From positions 58,591 through 122,590 of the forward strand of contig CAZLNR010000002.1 of the NCBI GenBank assembly GCA_964561035.1: DNA of 64,000 nucleotides, given 5' to 3'. This DNA comes from XYD2-FULL-39-9 sp964561035 (lineage in GTDB: Bacteria > Patescibacteriota > Patescibacteriia > Magasanikbacterales > GWA2-37-8). The translations under genes and the position numbers were made by a program. The notes beneath the pieces were generated by a model. That model was not told the DNA's origin. It searched no databases and saw nothing but the letters and a program-made list of their open reading frames with translations. Shown piece after piece: positions 40,899 to 50,110 of this stretch. How positions within the stretch are numbered: the first letter of the stretch is position 1; every line of letters starts with the position of its first letter.

Positions 40899-43800
40899 AT
40901 GAAAAAATACGATCCGAAAAAAATTGAGCCAAAATGGCAAAAATATTGGGCAAAAGAAAAAACATTTGAAGTTTCAGAAAATGCCAAGAAAGAAAAGTTT
41001 TATGGCCTGATTGAGTTTCCGTACCCAAGTGGCGAAGGTTTGCATGTCGGCCATCCGCGCCCGTTTACCGCCATGGATGTTATAACCCGTAAAAAGCGCA
41101 TGGAGGGCAAAAATGTGTTGTTTCCAATTGGTTTTGATGCGTTTGGTCTGCCTACCGAAAATTTCGCTATTAAAACTGGCAAGCCGCCAGCCGAAGTGAC
41201 TAAAAAAAATATTGCCAATTTTACTCGGCAGTTAAAAATGCTTGGTTTTGGTTTTGATTGGTCCAGACAAGTAGATACCACTGATCCGAATTATTACAAA
41301 TGGACACAGTGGCTGTTTTTGCAATTCTACAAACATGGTTTAGCGTACAAAAAAAATCAGCCAATCAATTGGTGTCCAAAAGATAAAATTGGTTTGGCCA
41401 ACGAAGAGGTAGTTGGGGGCTGTTGCGAGCGTTGCGGTACGGCCGTAGAAAAAAGAAATAAAGAACAATGGATGTTGGGTATAACCAAATATGCGGATAA
41501 ATTATTGGAAGGCCTAAAAGACGTAAATTATATTGAACGCGCTCGCGTGCAACAGGAGAATTGGATTGGTAAAAGTGAAGGCGCAGAAGTGGTGTTTCCA
41601 TTGCGTGTGCCGGGCCAGGCTGATGGCGCGTATTCAGTTACCGTGTTTACCACGCGCCCCGATACTATTTTTGGCGTAACTTTTTTAGCTATTTCTCCGG
41701 AGCTGGCAAAAAGCTGGCTAGATGCCGGTTGGAAGCCAAGCGCAGAAGTGGTGCAATATATTGATCAAGAATTAAAAAATCGCGCTGCAATTACCACGCG
41801 TGAAGAGCAGGAAAAAACCGGTGTGCATACAGATGTATTGGCTGTTAATCCGGTATCAAAAGAATCTGTGCCGGTGTGGGTAACAAATTATGTGATGGGT
41901 GGAGTTGGTACGGGAGCGCTTATGGGCGTGCCGGCGCATGATGAGCGCGATTTTGATTTTGCGAAGAAGTTTGGGTTGCCTGTTAGACAGGTTGTTGCGC
42001 CATACATTGTCCAGGTGGGAGATGGTGCTCCGCGTAGTGATCAAAATATTGTTGAATTTCAGGCGGTTACGGCTATTATTAAGCATTGGGATAAAGAATT
42101 GTTTTATATAGTTAATTTTTCTGAAACACTTCAGGGTTTTGTAGGGGGGCATGTTGAATCTGGTGAAACTGTAGCAGATGCTGCTATGCGTGAAATTGCG
42201 GAAGAATCGGGTTACACCAATATTAAACATATTAACATCTTGCTCGAACATGCGTATGGACGAGGTTATAAAGTAAGAAAATCTCGCGAAGAAATTTGTC
42301 ACGATTCTGTATTCGTTGCTCAGCTAGGCAGCGGTGTTCGTCGCGAGATAGTTGATGTTGAAACGGTAAAGGGGGGCTGGATGAGTGCAGATGAAATTTT
42401 AAAATTACCTACATTTGCAACAAGCCACAAAGTTTTTTTTGAGCATTATATAAAAAATAAACCATTTACCGAAGATGGTGTATCTGTAAATTCCGACTTC
42501 TTAAATGGATTAAAAACCAGCGAGGCTCAAGAAAAAATTATTTCCTGGCTGGAAGAAAATAAAGTTGGTAAAAAACAAATAAATTACAAATTGCGCGATT
42601 GGGTATTTTCTCGCCAGCGTTATTGGGGCGAACCGATTCCGCTTGTGTATTGCGAAAATTGTAAAAATAAAAAACAAAAAGCATTGTTAATCCACGGGTT
42701 TGAAAGTTCGGGGGATGGTGTGTGGCTGCCGTGGATGAAAAAAGAATTGGAAAAACAAGGGTTTGAAGTCTTTAATCCAAGCATGACTAATAATTTTCAT
42801 GCCACCGTGGATTCTTGGCTGGCGGAATTAAAGCCGTATTTTGAAAAGCTTGGAGAAGATGATGTTATCATCGCTCATAGTTTGGGTAGCAAAGCTGCGC
42901 TTCACTTATTAGAACAAGCCGCGCATAAAGTTGGCCATATATTTTTGGTTGCCTCTGCTATCGGTACGGTGCATAAACGCGATTGGGATCAGCTTCGCGC
43001 CAAATGGCCAAAATCCGATATTGATGCTTTGCAGGCGTTTTGGGGTATGCCGGTCAATTATGAAAAAATTAACCAGAATGCTAAAACCATTTCAGTTATT
43101 CGTTCAAGCGACGATCATACAATTCCTTTCTATACCCACGAAGGGCTGCCTGCAAGCTGGTTTGTGCAAACCTGGAATGGCTTCGGCCACTTTTTAGGTC
43201 TTGAATATCCAAAATTATTAGCAGAAGTTTTAATGAAAAAAAATACCGGCTGGGCGCCGCTGCCAGAAAGTGAACTGCCGCTTAAGCTTCCTAAAGTAGA
43301 ACAGTACCAGCCAACCGATACAGGTGAATCGCCATTAGCCGCTATGGAAAAATGGGTAAAAACCAAATGTCCAAATTGTGGCGGGGCAGCACGGCGCGAA
43401 ACAGACACAATGCCGAATTGGGCTGGGTCCAGCTGGTATTTCTTGGCATACGCGCTGGGCGGTGAAAAAAGATTGGCAGAACAGAATTTTTGGGATCAAG
43501 AATTGTTAAAACAGTGGATGCCTGTAGATTGGTATAACGGCGGTATGGAACATACGGTGCTGCATTTGCTGTATTCGCGTTTTTGGAATCAATTTTTGTA
43601 TGATGTTGGGTTTGTGCCAAGCAGTGAACCGTACAAAAAACGCACGTCGCACGGCATGATTTTGGCCAAAGGCGGCGAAAAGATGAGCAAGTCTCGCGGC
43701 AATGTGGTAAACCCGGATGAAATGGTGGAGCAGTTTGGTGCTGATGCCTTACGCACCTACATTATGTTTATGGGCCCGTTTGATCAGGCGGTAGAATGGG

Positions 43801-44348
43801 ATACAAATGGTTTGGTGGGTGTGAGAAGATTTTTGGAAAAAGTTTGGAGTTTGCAAGAAAAAAATAGCGATACAGCCGCGTCAGATGCAAAGACGCAGAT
43901 GTATTTGCATCAAACTATAAAAAAAGTTACGGAAGATATAGATGATATGCGGTTTAATACGGCTATTGCTAAAATGATGGAGCTTGCAAATGAAATGTCT
44001 AAGCAAGAAAAAATTGCCGCGGCCGATTATATTTTGTTTGTAAAAATATTATCTCCGTTTGCACCGCATTTGTGCGAAGAAATATGGAGCCAATTGGGAA
44101 ATAATGGCAGTATTGCTTTAGAGGCGTGGCCGGAATATAATGAAGCTTTAACTAAAGAGCAGGAGATTACGCTGGCAGTACAAATAAACGGCAAGTTGCG
44201 CGACACGATTTCGGTTGATGCAGAAATTACCGAAGCCGCCGCCAAAGAAGCTGTCTTGGCAAGTCAGGCAGTGCAAAAATGGCTGGAAGGAAAAGAGCCG
44301 AAAAAAATTATTTACGTCAAAGGAAAGTTAATTAGTATCGTGGTTTAA
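40899..44348 (+). CDS. leuS: Leucyl-tRNA synthetase with inserted Nudix and alpha/beta-hydrolase domains
   Basis: 1149 residues, some 300 longer than the bacterial norm. The synthetase parts are intact: HVGH (49-52), zinc Cys cluster near 160-185, editing domain with TTRPDTIFG and GVPAHDERDFDF, and KMSKS (about 928-932). Insert 1, about residues 370-520, falls between GLPVRQVV and TEDGVSVNS, within the editing domain; it has a perfect Nudix box at about 417-439 (GHVESGETVADAAM then REIAEESGY). Insert 2, about 590-778, replaces the zinc-ribbon tip after YCENC; it is an RBBP9/YdeN-like serine hydrolase with LLIHGFESS, nucleophile Ser661 in AHSLGS, Asp738/739 and His764 in GFGHF. All three enzymes look catalytically complete. 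The frame is continuous, so this is not a sequencing fusion. Confidence 0.95.
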   Translation: MKKYDPKKIEPKWQKYWAKEKTFEVSENAKKEKFYGLIEFPYPSGEGLHVGHPRPFTAMDVITRKKRMEGKNVLFPIGFDAFGLPTENFAIKTGKPPAEVTKKNIANFTRQLKMLGFGFDWSRQVDTTDPNYYKWTQWLFLQFYKHGLAYKKNQPINWCPKDKIGLANEEVVGGCCERCGTAVEKRNKEQWMLGITKYADKLLEGLKDVNYIERARVQQENWIGKSEGAEVVFPLRVPGQADGAYSVTVFTTRPDTIFGVTFLAISPELAKSWLDAGWKPSAEVVQYIDQELKNRAAITTREEQEKTGVHTDVLAVNPVSKESVPVWVTNYVMGGVGTGALMGVPAHDERDFDFAKKFGLPVRQVVAPYIVQVGDGAPRSDQNIVEFQAVTAIIKHWDKELFYIVNFSETLQGFVGGHVESGETVADAAMREIAEESGYTNIKHINILLEHAYGRGYKVRKSREEICHDSVFVAQLGSGVRREIVDVETVKGGWMSADEILKLPTFATSHKVFFEHYIKNKPFTEDGVSVNSDFLNGLKTSEAQEKIISWLEENKVGKKQINYKLRDWVFSRQRYWGEPIPLVYCENCKNKKQKALLIHGFESSGDGVWLPWMKKELEKQGFEVFNPSMTNNFHATVDSWLAELKPYFEKLGEDDVIIAHSLGSKAALHLLEQAAHKVGHIFLVASAIGTVHKRDWDQLRAKWPKSDIDALQAFWGMPVNYEKINQNAKTISVIRSSDDHTIPFYTHEGLPASWFVQTWNGFGHFLGLEYPKLLAEVLMKKNTGWAPLPESELPLKLPKVEQYQPTDTGESPLAAMEKWVKTKCPNCGGAARRETDTMPNWAGSSWYFLAYALGGEKRLAEQNFWDQELLKQWMPVDWYNGGMEHTVLHLLYSRFWNQFLYDVGFVPSSEPYKKRTSHGMILAKGGEKMSKSRGNVVNPDEMVEQFGADALRTYIMFMGPFDQAVEWDTNGLVGVRRFLEKVWSLQEKNSDTAASDAKTQMYLHQTIKKVTEDIDDMRFNTAIAKMMELANEMSKQEKIAAADYILFVKILSPFAPHLCEEIWSQLGNNGSIALEAWPEYNEALTKEQEITLAVQINGKLRDTISVDAEITEAAAKEAVLASQAVQKWLEGKEPKKIIYVKGKLISIVV

Positions 44349-44352
44349 TTAT

Positions 44353-44988
44353 ATGCGTATTACTAAGTTTGCCCATTCCTGCTTATTGGTAGAAGAAGAT
44401 GGTGTGCGGATTCTTATTGATCCCGGCGTCTGGTCAACGCTTCCTGAAGACCTTCAGCATATTGATGCTATTTTAATTTCACACGAACATCAAGATCATT
44501 TAGATATTGAATGGTTGCAAAAGATTCTGCCAAATAATCCGCAAGCAATTATTTATACTAATAAAGGTGTGGGAAAAAAGCTTAAAGAAGCAGGGGTTGA
44601 TTTTCATATTTTGGAAGATGAGCAGAGTATTCTGGTTGGCAGAGTAAATGTTGAAGCTTTTGGCAAAGATCATGCCAGTATTTATTCTGCTTTGCAGCAT
44701 ATAGATAATACCGGTTTTTTAATTGGAGAAAAACTTTTTCATCCCGGTGATGCACTGTATGTTCCGAAAAAACCAGTGGCAATATTAGCGCTGCCAGTCT
44801 GTGCGCCGTGGAGTAAAGTGAGTGAAGTTATTGATTATGCCATGGTAGTAAAACCAAAATTAGCTTTTCCTATTCATGATGGTATGTTAAAAATAATGAC
44901 AGGATTTCATAAAATGCCTGAGATGTTGTTACCCCCTGAAAACATTGAATGGGTAATAATTGAAGAAGGAAAAAGTATTGAAGTGTAA
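44353..44988 (+). CDS. UlaG-type metallo-beta-lactamase fold hydrolase
   Basis: 211 residues. KFAHSCLLVEEDGVRILIDPG, zinc motif ISHEHQDHLD, then GKDHASIY, LFHPGDALY and FPIHDGML supply the later ligands. The family includes lactonases and phosphodiesterases; substrate unknown. It starts 4 bases after leuS and 2 bases before the comEC channel gene, so it is in an operon with them. Confidence 0.9.
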   Translation: MRITKFAHSCLLVEEDGVRILIDPGVWSTLPEDLQHIDAILISHEHQDHLDIEWLQKILPNNPQAIIYTNKGVGKKLKEAGVDFHILEDEQSILVGRVNVEAFGKDHASIYSALQHIDNTGFLIGEKLFHPGDALYVPKKPVAILALPVCAPWSKVSEVIDYAMVVKPKLAFPIHDGMLKIMTGFHKMPEMLLPPENIEWVIIEEGKSIEV

Positions 44989-44990
44989 GT

Positions 44991-46535
44991 ATGTTCAAGG
45001 AGGGGGTGGAAAAAATTTTGTTATCCAAAAACAAAATGCTTCTGGCGTTTTGTTTTTGTTTTATTGCTGGCGCAGGCAGTTTTTCTCTGTTAAACACGGA
45101 TTATTTTTTGGTATATGCGTATGTTGCAATGTTTGGTTTGGCTGCCGGCGCTATTATATGCTGGCATAAAAAATATATTGTGTTTATTTTGGTATGTATC
45201 TGTGCATACCTGGCGGGTGGATGCCGATTTTTAATAACCATACCCCATATAAATTCTTCTTCGGTTTACTCATATTATGATCAAAAGTTAACAATTGAAG
45301 GATTTATTAGTGCCGAACCCTATCGCGGTATTGGCGAAGCGCAGTATATATTGCGCGCCGAACGTCTTAAAGAAAAAGATATGTGGCGTAATGTGTCAGG
45401 AAATATTTTGCTAAAAACAAAAATATATCCGGAGTATATGTATGGAGAAGTGCTGCAAGTGGAATGCCTATTGCAAGAACCAAAAAATATAGAAGGCAGC
45501 GGGTTTAATTACAAAAAATATTTAGCCAAACAAAATGTATGGTCTGTGTGCGGCAATCCAAAAATTAAATCAGAAGGAGGCAATAAGGGCAGCAGGGTAG
45601 TTATCTATATGCTTAAAGTTAAAAATATAATTGCTTCTCATATCGCCAAGCTTTGGCCTGAGCCGGATAGCAGTTTGTTGGCTGGAATATTATATGGCAG
45701 TCGCAGCGGGCTTCCCAAGCAGATAACAGAGAATTTTAGCCGCACGGGAGTGAGTCATATTGTGGCGGTATCTGGGTATAATGTAACTATTATGGTTGTG
45801 GCGCTTAACACTCTTCTTATATACGCAGGGTTATTTCGACGGCAATCTTTTTGGTTTTTAGTCGGCTTGGTTGGCTGTTTTGTATTTTTTACTGGCGCCA
45901 GTGCTTCGGTGGTGCGTGCGGGAATTATGGCGCTGCTTATGCTTGTCTCACAGCATATTGGTCGAATATCGGCCATTAGCCGCGCGCTTATATACGCGGC
46001 TATGGTTATGATATTATTTAATCCGTATGTCTTATTGTGGGACGCGGGATTTCAACTGTCATTTTTAGCCACTATTGGTTTGGTATATATCACGCCAATT
46101 TTTCAGCGATATGCCGAACCGATTATCGGTGCTATGCCGGTTTTTATACAAACTATATCCGAAACATTTTTTACTACGATGGCTGCGATTGTGGCTACGT
46201 TACCGCTTATCATGTATCAGTTTGGCAGATTTTCCGTATCAGCACCGTTGGTAAACGTGTTAGTGCTTTGGATTATTCCAATACTTATGTTGTTCGGTTT
46301 TGTGGCGCTTGTGCTTAGTTTTATATTTTTTCCATTGGGACAGGCGGTAGCATGGTGTGCTTGGCTGGGTACGAGGTATGTTATAATGGTGGTGGATTGG
46401 TTTGGTAGTCGGGCGTGGTCTGCGTTTGAGATGCATATCCCGTTTTGGACCATGATCTTGCTATATAGCAGCATCATATATATAATTGTGCGAGAACATA
46501 AAAAACAAAAAATATTTGTATGGCAAAAAAAATAA
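44991..46535 (+). CDS. comEC: ComEC/Rec2 DNA-uptake channel (membrane part only)
   Basis: 514 residues. Four N-terminal hydrophobic segments, an OB-like extracellular domain (about 95-190) and the Competence domain with seven or more helices, including the signature FSRTGVSHIVAVSGYNVTIM and GASASVVRAGIMALLML. The C-terminal metallo-beta-lactamase domain is absent; a separate gene at 48302 supplies one. The start is uncertain: AAGGAGGGGG lies just inside the frame (44997-45006), so a later TTG near 45018 could be the real start. It moves single-stranded DNA across the membrane in natural transformation. Confidence 0.9.
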   Translation: MFKEGVEKILLSKNKMLLAFCFCFIAGAGSFSLLNTDYFLVYAYVAMFGLAAGAIICWHKKYIVFILVCICAYLAGGCRFLITIPHINSSSVYSYYDQKLTIEGFISAEPYRGIGEAQYILRAERLKEKDMWRNVSGNILLKTKIYPEYMYGEVLQVECLLQEPKNIEGSGFNYKKYLAKQNVWSVCGNPKIKSEGGNKGSRVVIYMLKVKNIIASHIAKLWPEPDSSLLAGILYGSRSGLPKQITENFSRTGVSHIVAVSGYNVTIMVVALNTLLIYAGLFRRQSFWFLVGLVGCFVFFTGASASVVRAGIMALLMLVSQHIGRISAISRALIYAAMVMILFNPYVLLWDAGFQLSFLATIGLVYITPIFQRYAEPIIGAMPVFIQTISETFFTTMAAIVATLPLIMYQFGRFSVSAPLVNVLVLWIIPILMLFGFVALVLSFIFFPLGQAVAWCAWLGTRYVIMVVDWFGSRAWSAFEMHIPFWTMILLYSSIIYIIVREHKKQKIFVWQKK

Positions 46536-47128
46536 AAGTATTATCTTCCGAAGACGGATACAATTTGGCTGCCAAGGAGTATGATAAAAATGAGAATTAT
46601 CTAAATAGTTTTGAGCAGGGGGAATTGATACCGTTGCTTGGCTCTTTGGCCGGTAAGGTAGTTTTAGATGTGGGGGCTGGCACCGGCCGTTTATCTTTGC
46701 CCATGGCAAATAGGGGTGCGCAGGTTACCGCTGTAGATGTTTCGCCAAAAATGCTGGAACTTCTTAAAAGAAAAAATAACAAGATTATAACTCAAGTGGG
46801 CGATGGAGAGAGTTTGGATTTTGCTGATGAAACATTTGATATAGTAACGGCAGCATTTCTTATTGTGCACTTAAAAGATCCGACCAGGTTTTTTGATGAA
46901 GCATATAGGGTTTTAAAAGATGGAGGAATTTTGGCAGTGACTAACATTAATCAAAAAACGCCGCCAGAAGTAAAAACTGATAACGGAACGATTATTATAG
47001 AATCATATTATCATCGCCCGGAAAAAGTCAGAGAACTTATTGAATCACTTGCTTTTCAAATACAAGAAGAGGCCTCTGTAAAAGAAGGCGAGCTTTGGGT
47101 TAATCAGATAATTATCGCAAAGAAATAA
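46520..47128 (+). CDS. Class I SAM-dependent methyltransferase
   Basis: 202 residues. Motif I VLDVGAGTGRLSLPMA, acidic motif II VTAVDVSP, motif post-I GDGESLDFADETFDIV, and the helix LKDPTRFFDEAYRVLKDGG. Small-molecule-type (UbiE-like) methyltransferase; substrate unknown. It overlaps the end of the comEC gene by 16 bases. Confidence 0.9.
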   Translation: MAKKIKVLSSEDGYNLAAKEYDKNENYLNSFEQGELIPLLGSLAGKVVLDVGAGTGRLSLPMANRGAQVTAVDVSPKMLELLKRKNNKIITQVGDGESLDFADETFDIVTAAFLIVHLKDPTRFFDEAYRVLKDGGILAVTNINQKTPPEVKTDNGTIIIESYYHRPEKVRELIESLAFQIQEEASVKEGELWVNQIIIAKK

Positions 47129-47130
47129 TT

Positions 47131-48234
47131 TTATTTATTATCAATGCCCACGGCTTCGGAAATGTGGTTGAACCCGTCGCGTTTTAACAGTCGTACCAAT
47201 CCTCGATTTATTTCACCAATCAGCTGCGGCCCTTCAAATATCATGCCGGTAATAAGCTGTAGTAGGGAAGCGCCCAAGCGTATTTTTGCATATGCATCTT
47301 CGGCGCTAAATATGCCTCCCACGCCAATGATTATTTTTTTACCGCCTGTTTTTTTATATACGGTCGCAATGCAGCGATCCGATTGGGCGCTAATGGCGCG
47401 GCCGCTGACGCCTCCGGTTTCAGGCAGTGTTGTATCAGTCAGAGCAATATTTTCTCGTTTTTTAACCAGGTTGGTGCAGATAAAACCGTCTACGTGATGA
47501 TTTTCTGAAACGCGTATAATATCATCAAGTTCAGCGTCGCTTAAATCTGGAGATAGTTTAATAAAAATCGGTTTGGAAGATGGATGCGCATCCAAAGATG
47601 CGAGTAATTTTTCCAGTCGTTCAGTATCGGTAAATGGCTGTCCGCCAAATGCGTTGGGGCAGCTAATATTAACCGTTATATAATCACCAATATCTTTAAG
47701 AGCCACATATGCGGCAGTGTAATCTTCAACGCCAGCTTGTGTGTCTACTGTTCTCTCGCAGTTTGTTTTGGCAATGCTAACACCAACCGGAAAGGCAAAT
47801 TTTTTATTGCGCAAACGATTGGCAATAGCGACGCAACCGTCATTTTTTAATCCGTAATATACCACCAAGCCTTTGCTTTGCGGTAAGCGCCATAATCTTG
47901 GCTTTGGATTGCCGGCACAGGGTTCTCCGGTAACAGATCCTACTTCAACAAAACCAAAACCAACACAAGGAAGAATATCTGTCAGCTCGGCATTTTTATC
48001 AAAGCCTGCTGATAAGCCGACCGGATTGGCAAATGTAATTCCTAAAATTTGCTGTTTGAGCGCTTCGTTTTGATAATCAAAAAACCAACGGGTGATAGCG
48101 CGGGTAAACGCGTATGATCCTAAAAATATGCCAGCGCGCACCATGTGGTCATGCACCACTTCGGGGTCAATGCGAAAAAATATTTTTTTAAGAAAGTTCT
48201 GGTAGAAAAAACGTATAACAGAGGCTTTGTTCAT
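47131..48234 (-). CDS. pyrD: Dihydroorotate dehydrogenase, class-2 architecture
   Basis: 367 residues. The N-terminal helices (RIDPEVVHDHMVRAGIFLG) are those of the membrane-associated, quinone-linked class 2 enzymes. FMN/orotate motifs follow: NPVGLSAGFDKNAE, VEVGSVT, IFIKLSPDLSD, GVSGRAI, GVGGIFSAEDAYAKI. The active-site base position reads NISCPN with Cys192, which is the class 1 residue; class 2 enzymes normally have Ser there. It oxidises dihydroorotate to orotate in pyrimidine synthesis. It is convergent with the methyltransferase gene. No other pyr gene is in the window. Confidence 0.93.
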   Translation of the reverse strand: MNKASVIRFFYQNFLKKIFFRIDPEVVHDHMVRAGIFLGSYAFTRAITRWFFDYQNEALKQQILGITFANPVGLSAGFDKNAELTDILPCVGFGFVEVGSVTGEPCAGNPKPRLWRLPQSKGLVVYYGLKNDGCVAIANRLRNKKFAFPVGVSIAKTNCERTVDTQAGVEDYTAAYVALKDIGDYITVNISCPNAFGGQPFTDTERLEKLLASLDAHPSSKPIFIKLSPDLSDAELDDIIRVSENHHVDGFICTNLVKKRENIALTDTTLPETGGVSGRAISAQSDRCIATVYKKTGGKKIIIGVGGIFSAEDAYAKIRLGASLLQLITGMIFEGPQLIGEINRGLVRLLKRDGFNHISEAVGIDNK

Positions 48235-48301
48235 AGATGGCTGCGAATAAGTAAATATGATACTATGGGTACATTATACGCTTGGTAATTATATTAAATC
48301 A

Positions 48302-49162
48302 ATGCTATTGCGCAAAAAATTATTAATTATTGCTGGCGTAGTGCTGTTGTTGTCAGCGGGTTTGCTGATCTATTTTTTGTATAAAGAAACTGCCAGACAT
48401 GCGTTTAAAGTAAGTTTTTTTGATATCGGACAAGGCGACGCGACGCTTATTGATTTTATAAATGGAGAACAGATGCTGGTAGATTGCGGTCCGGATAGAA
48501 AAATTTTATCCCAGCTTGGACAGTCGTTGCGGTTTTATGACCGCACTATAGATTATTTGCTGGTTACACATCCCGATTTGGATCATTATGGCGGTTGTGT
48601 GGATGTGCTGCGAAATTATGCAGTTAAAAAAATTATTCTTAACGGGCGTGTTAAGCCAGATGCTTTTTATCAGACCTTTGATCAAGCGGTGCGCGTTGAA
48701 GGCGCAGAAATAAAAATAATGAACAGTCCGGAAGTATGGACTGTTGCCAGTTCTACGTTAGAATTTTTATCGCCAGACAAAGACCTGCCTTTAAAGATTG
48801 GCGCCGATGATAGTAATAATTATTCCATTATATTTCGTGTAACTAGCGTCAGTAGTAGTTTTTTGTTTACCGCCGATATGGAAATGCCGCTGGAAGACGC
48901 TTTGCTTGCCAAATATTGCGTGAACACATCTACGTTTGATTGCCCATCTCTGGAAGCAAGGGTTCTTAAAGTTGGTCATCATGGCAGCGATACATCGTCG
49001 GGAGAAAATTTTTTAAAGGCGGTTAAAGCCAAAGAAGCTGTTATTTCTGTGGGTGCGCGCAATAAATATGGACATCCGTCTTTGCGAGTCTTGCGAAAGC
49101 TGGAAAGGGCAAATCTGAGTATTTCTAGAACAGATCTGTCTGGCAGTATTATTAAGAATTAA
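48302..49162 (+). CDS. ComEC-type metallo-beta-lactamase domain protein, membrane-anchored
   Basis: 286 residues from MLLRKKLLI; a frame 15 codons longer exists. One membrane anchor (about 5-28), then VSFFDIGQGDATLIDF, DCGPDRK, zinc motif THPDLDHYGG, FTADME and KVGHHGSDTSSGENFL. This is the outer ComEC hydrolase domain as a separate protein. With 44991 it makes a split ComEC, interrupted by a methyltransferase and pyrD. It might degrade the non-transported DNA strand; this is inferred from the domain. Confidence 0.88.
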   Translation: MLLRKKLLIIAGVVLLLSAGLLIYFLYKETARHAFKVSFFDIGQGDATLIDFINGEQMLVDCGPDRKILSQLGQSLRFYDRTIDYLLVTHPDLDHYGGCVDVLRNYAVKKIILNGRVKPDAFYQTFDQAVRVEGAEIKIMNSPEVWTVASSTLEFLSPDKDLPLKIGADDSNNYSIIFRVTSVSSSFLFTADMEMPLEDALLAKYCVNTSTFDCPSLEARVLKVGHHGSDTSSGENFLKAVKAKEAVISVGARNKYGHPSLRVLRKLERANLSISRTDLSGSIIKN

Positions 49163-49166
49163 TTAT

Positions 49167-50069
49167 ATGCCATTTCGATGTTCTGTGGTTCTTTGTACGT
49201 ATAATCGCGTGGAATATCTTAAAAAATCTATTCCAGCTTTACTCAGTCTTGATTTTGTTGAATATGAGATAATTGTTGTTAATGATGGGTCAACCGACGC
49301 AACGGGGGCGTATCTTAAAGAGCTAGAAGCACATTCGCGGGTGCGTGTGTTTACCAACCAAAAAAATATAGGATTAAGCCTGTCTAGGAATATAGGCATT
49401 CAGCAAGCAAAACACGATATTATTGTCTTTACTGATGATGATTGCCTTGTGTCAATAAATTGGCTCACGCAACTTATGTCCGGTTTTGCAGATGACCAGG
49501 TTGGTTTTGTAATTGGGCAGGTATACTATAGAAATATAGGTTATAAAGGTTATTTTCCTGAGCGGTTAGTGCAAAATATAGGCGCTCGTTGGCCAATGGG
49601 TGCAAATATTGCATACAGAAAACTTGTATTTGAGCGAGTCGGTGATTTTGAAGATATTTTTTTTCGTATGGGCAACGAAGACTCTGAAATGGCAATTCGA
49701 GCCGTATCTTTTGGGATTAACTTTGCGCGAGTGCCTACGGCTATAGTGTTTCACCAAGCAATGAATTGGACCGCGCGCAGCCTGTTGCGTTCGGCGCGTA
49801 ATTTTTCCGTTTGGCCAAATTTGAAAAAGATGTATCCGAATCATTATCTAGTATTTGGACCAAAAATTACTTTTGGGTGTATGGTGGATGCCAAAGACTA
49901 TCTATATTTTTTGATTTTACCTTTATTTATTCCTGTGCTATTGGCTCGTTATCTATATCATGGCAAGCGTGATATTAAAATTTTTTTTACTAAATGGCCG
50001 CTGTATATACTTTTAAAGCGTTATTATATTTATCGTGAGGCTGTGCGGCAAAAAATTTTTATGATTTAA
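49167..50069 (+). CDS. Family 2 glycosyltransferase
   Basis: 300 residues. GT-A start CSVVLCTYNRVEYLKKSIPALL, VVNDGSTDAT, metal-binding VFTDDDCLV, and MGNEDSEMAIRA. A C-terminal hydrophobic helix pair (about 240-262) may attach it to the membrane. It adds sugars to surface polysaccharide or glycan; donor and acceptor unknown. Starts 4 bases after the hydrolase gene. Confidence 0.92.
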   Translation: MPFRCSVVLCTYNRVEYLKKSIPALLSLDFVEYEIIVVNDGSTDATGAYLKELEAHSRVRVFTNQKNIGLSLSRNIGIQQAKHDIIVFTDDDCLVSINWLTQLMSGFADDQVGFVIGQVYYRNIGYKGYFPERLVQNIGARWPMGANIAYRKLVFERVGDFEDIFFRMGNEDSEMAIRAVSFGINFARVPTAIVFHQAMNWTARSLLRSARNFSVWPNLKKMYPNHYLVFGPKITFGCMVDAKDYLYFLILPLFIPVLLARYLYHGKRDIKIFFTKWPLYILLKRYYIYREAVRQKIFMI

Positions 50070-50075
50070 GTAGGC

Positions 50076-50104
50076 TTGACGAAGCCTGGTTTTTGTAGTA
50101 TGAT
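50076..50104 (+). promoter_or_regulatory. Promoter of the stand-alone ncRNA
   Basis: TTGACG (50076-50081), 17 bases, TATGAT (50099-50104). It begins 7 bases after the glycosyltransferase stop. Confidence 0.8.
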
Positions 50105-50110
50105 CGCCTG

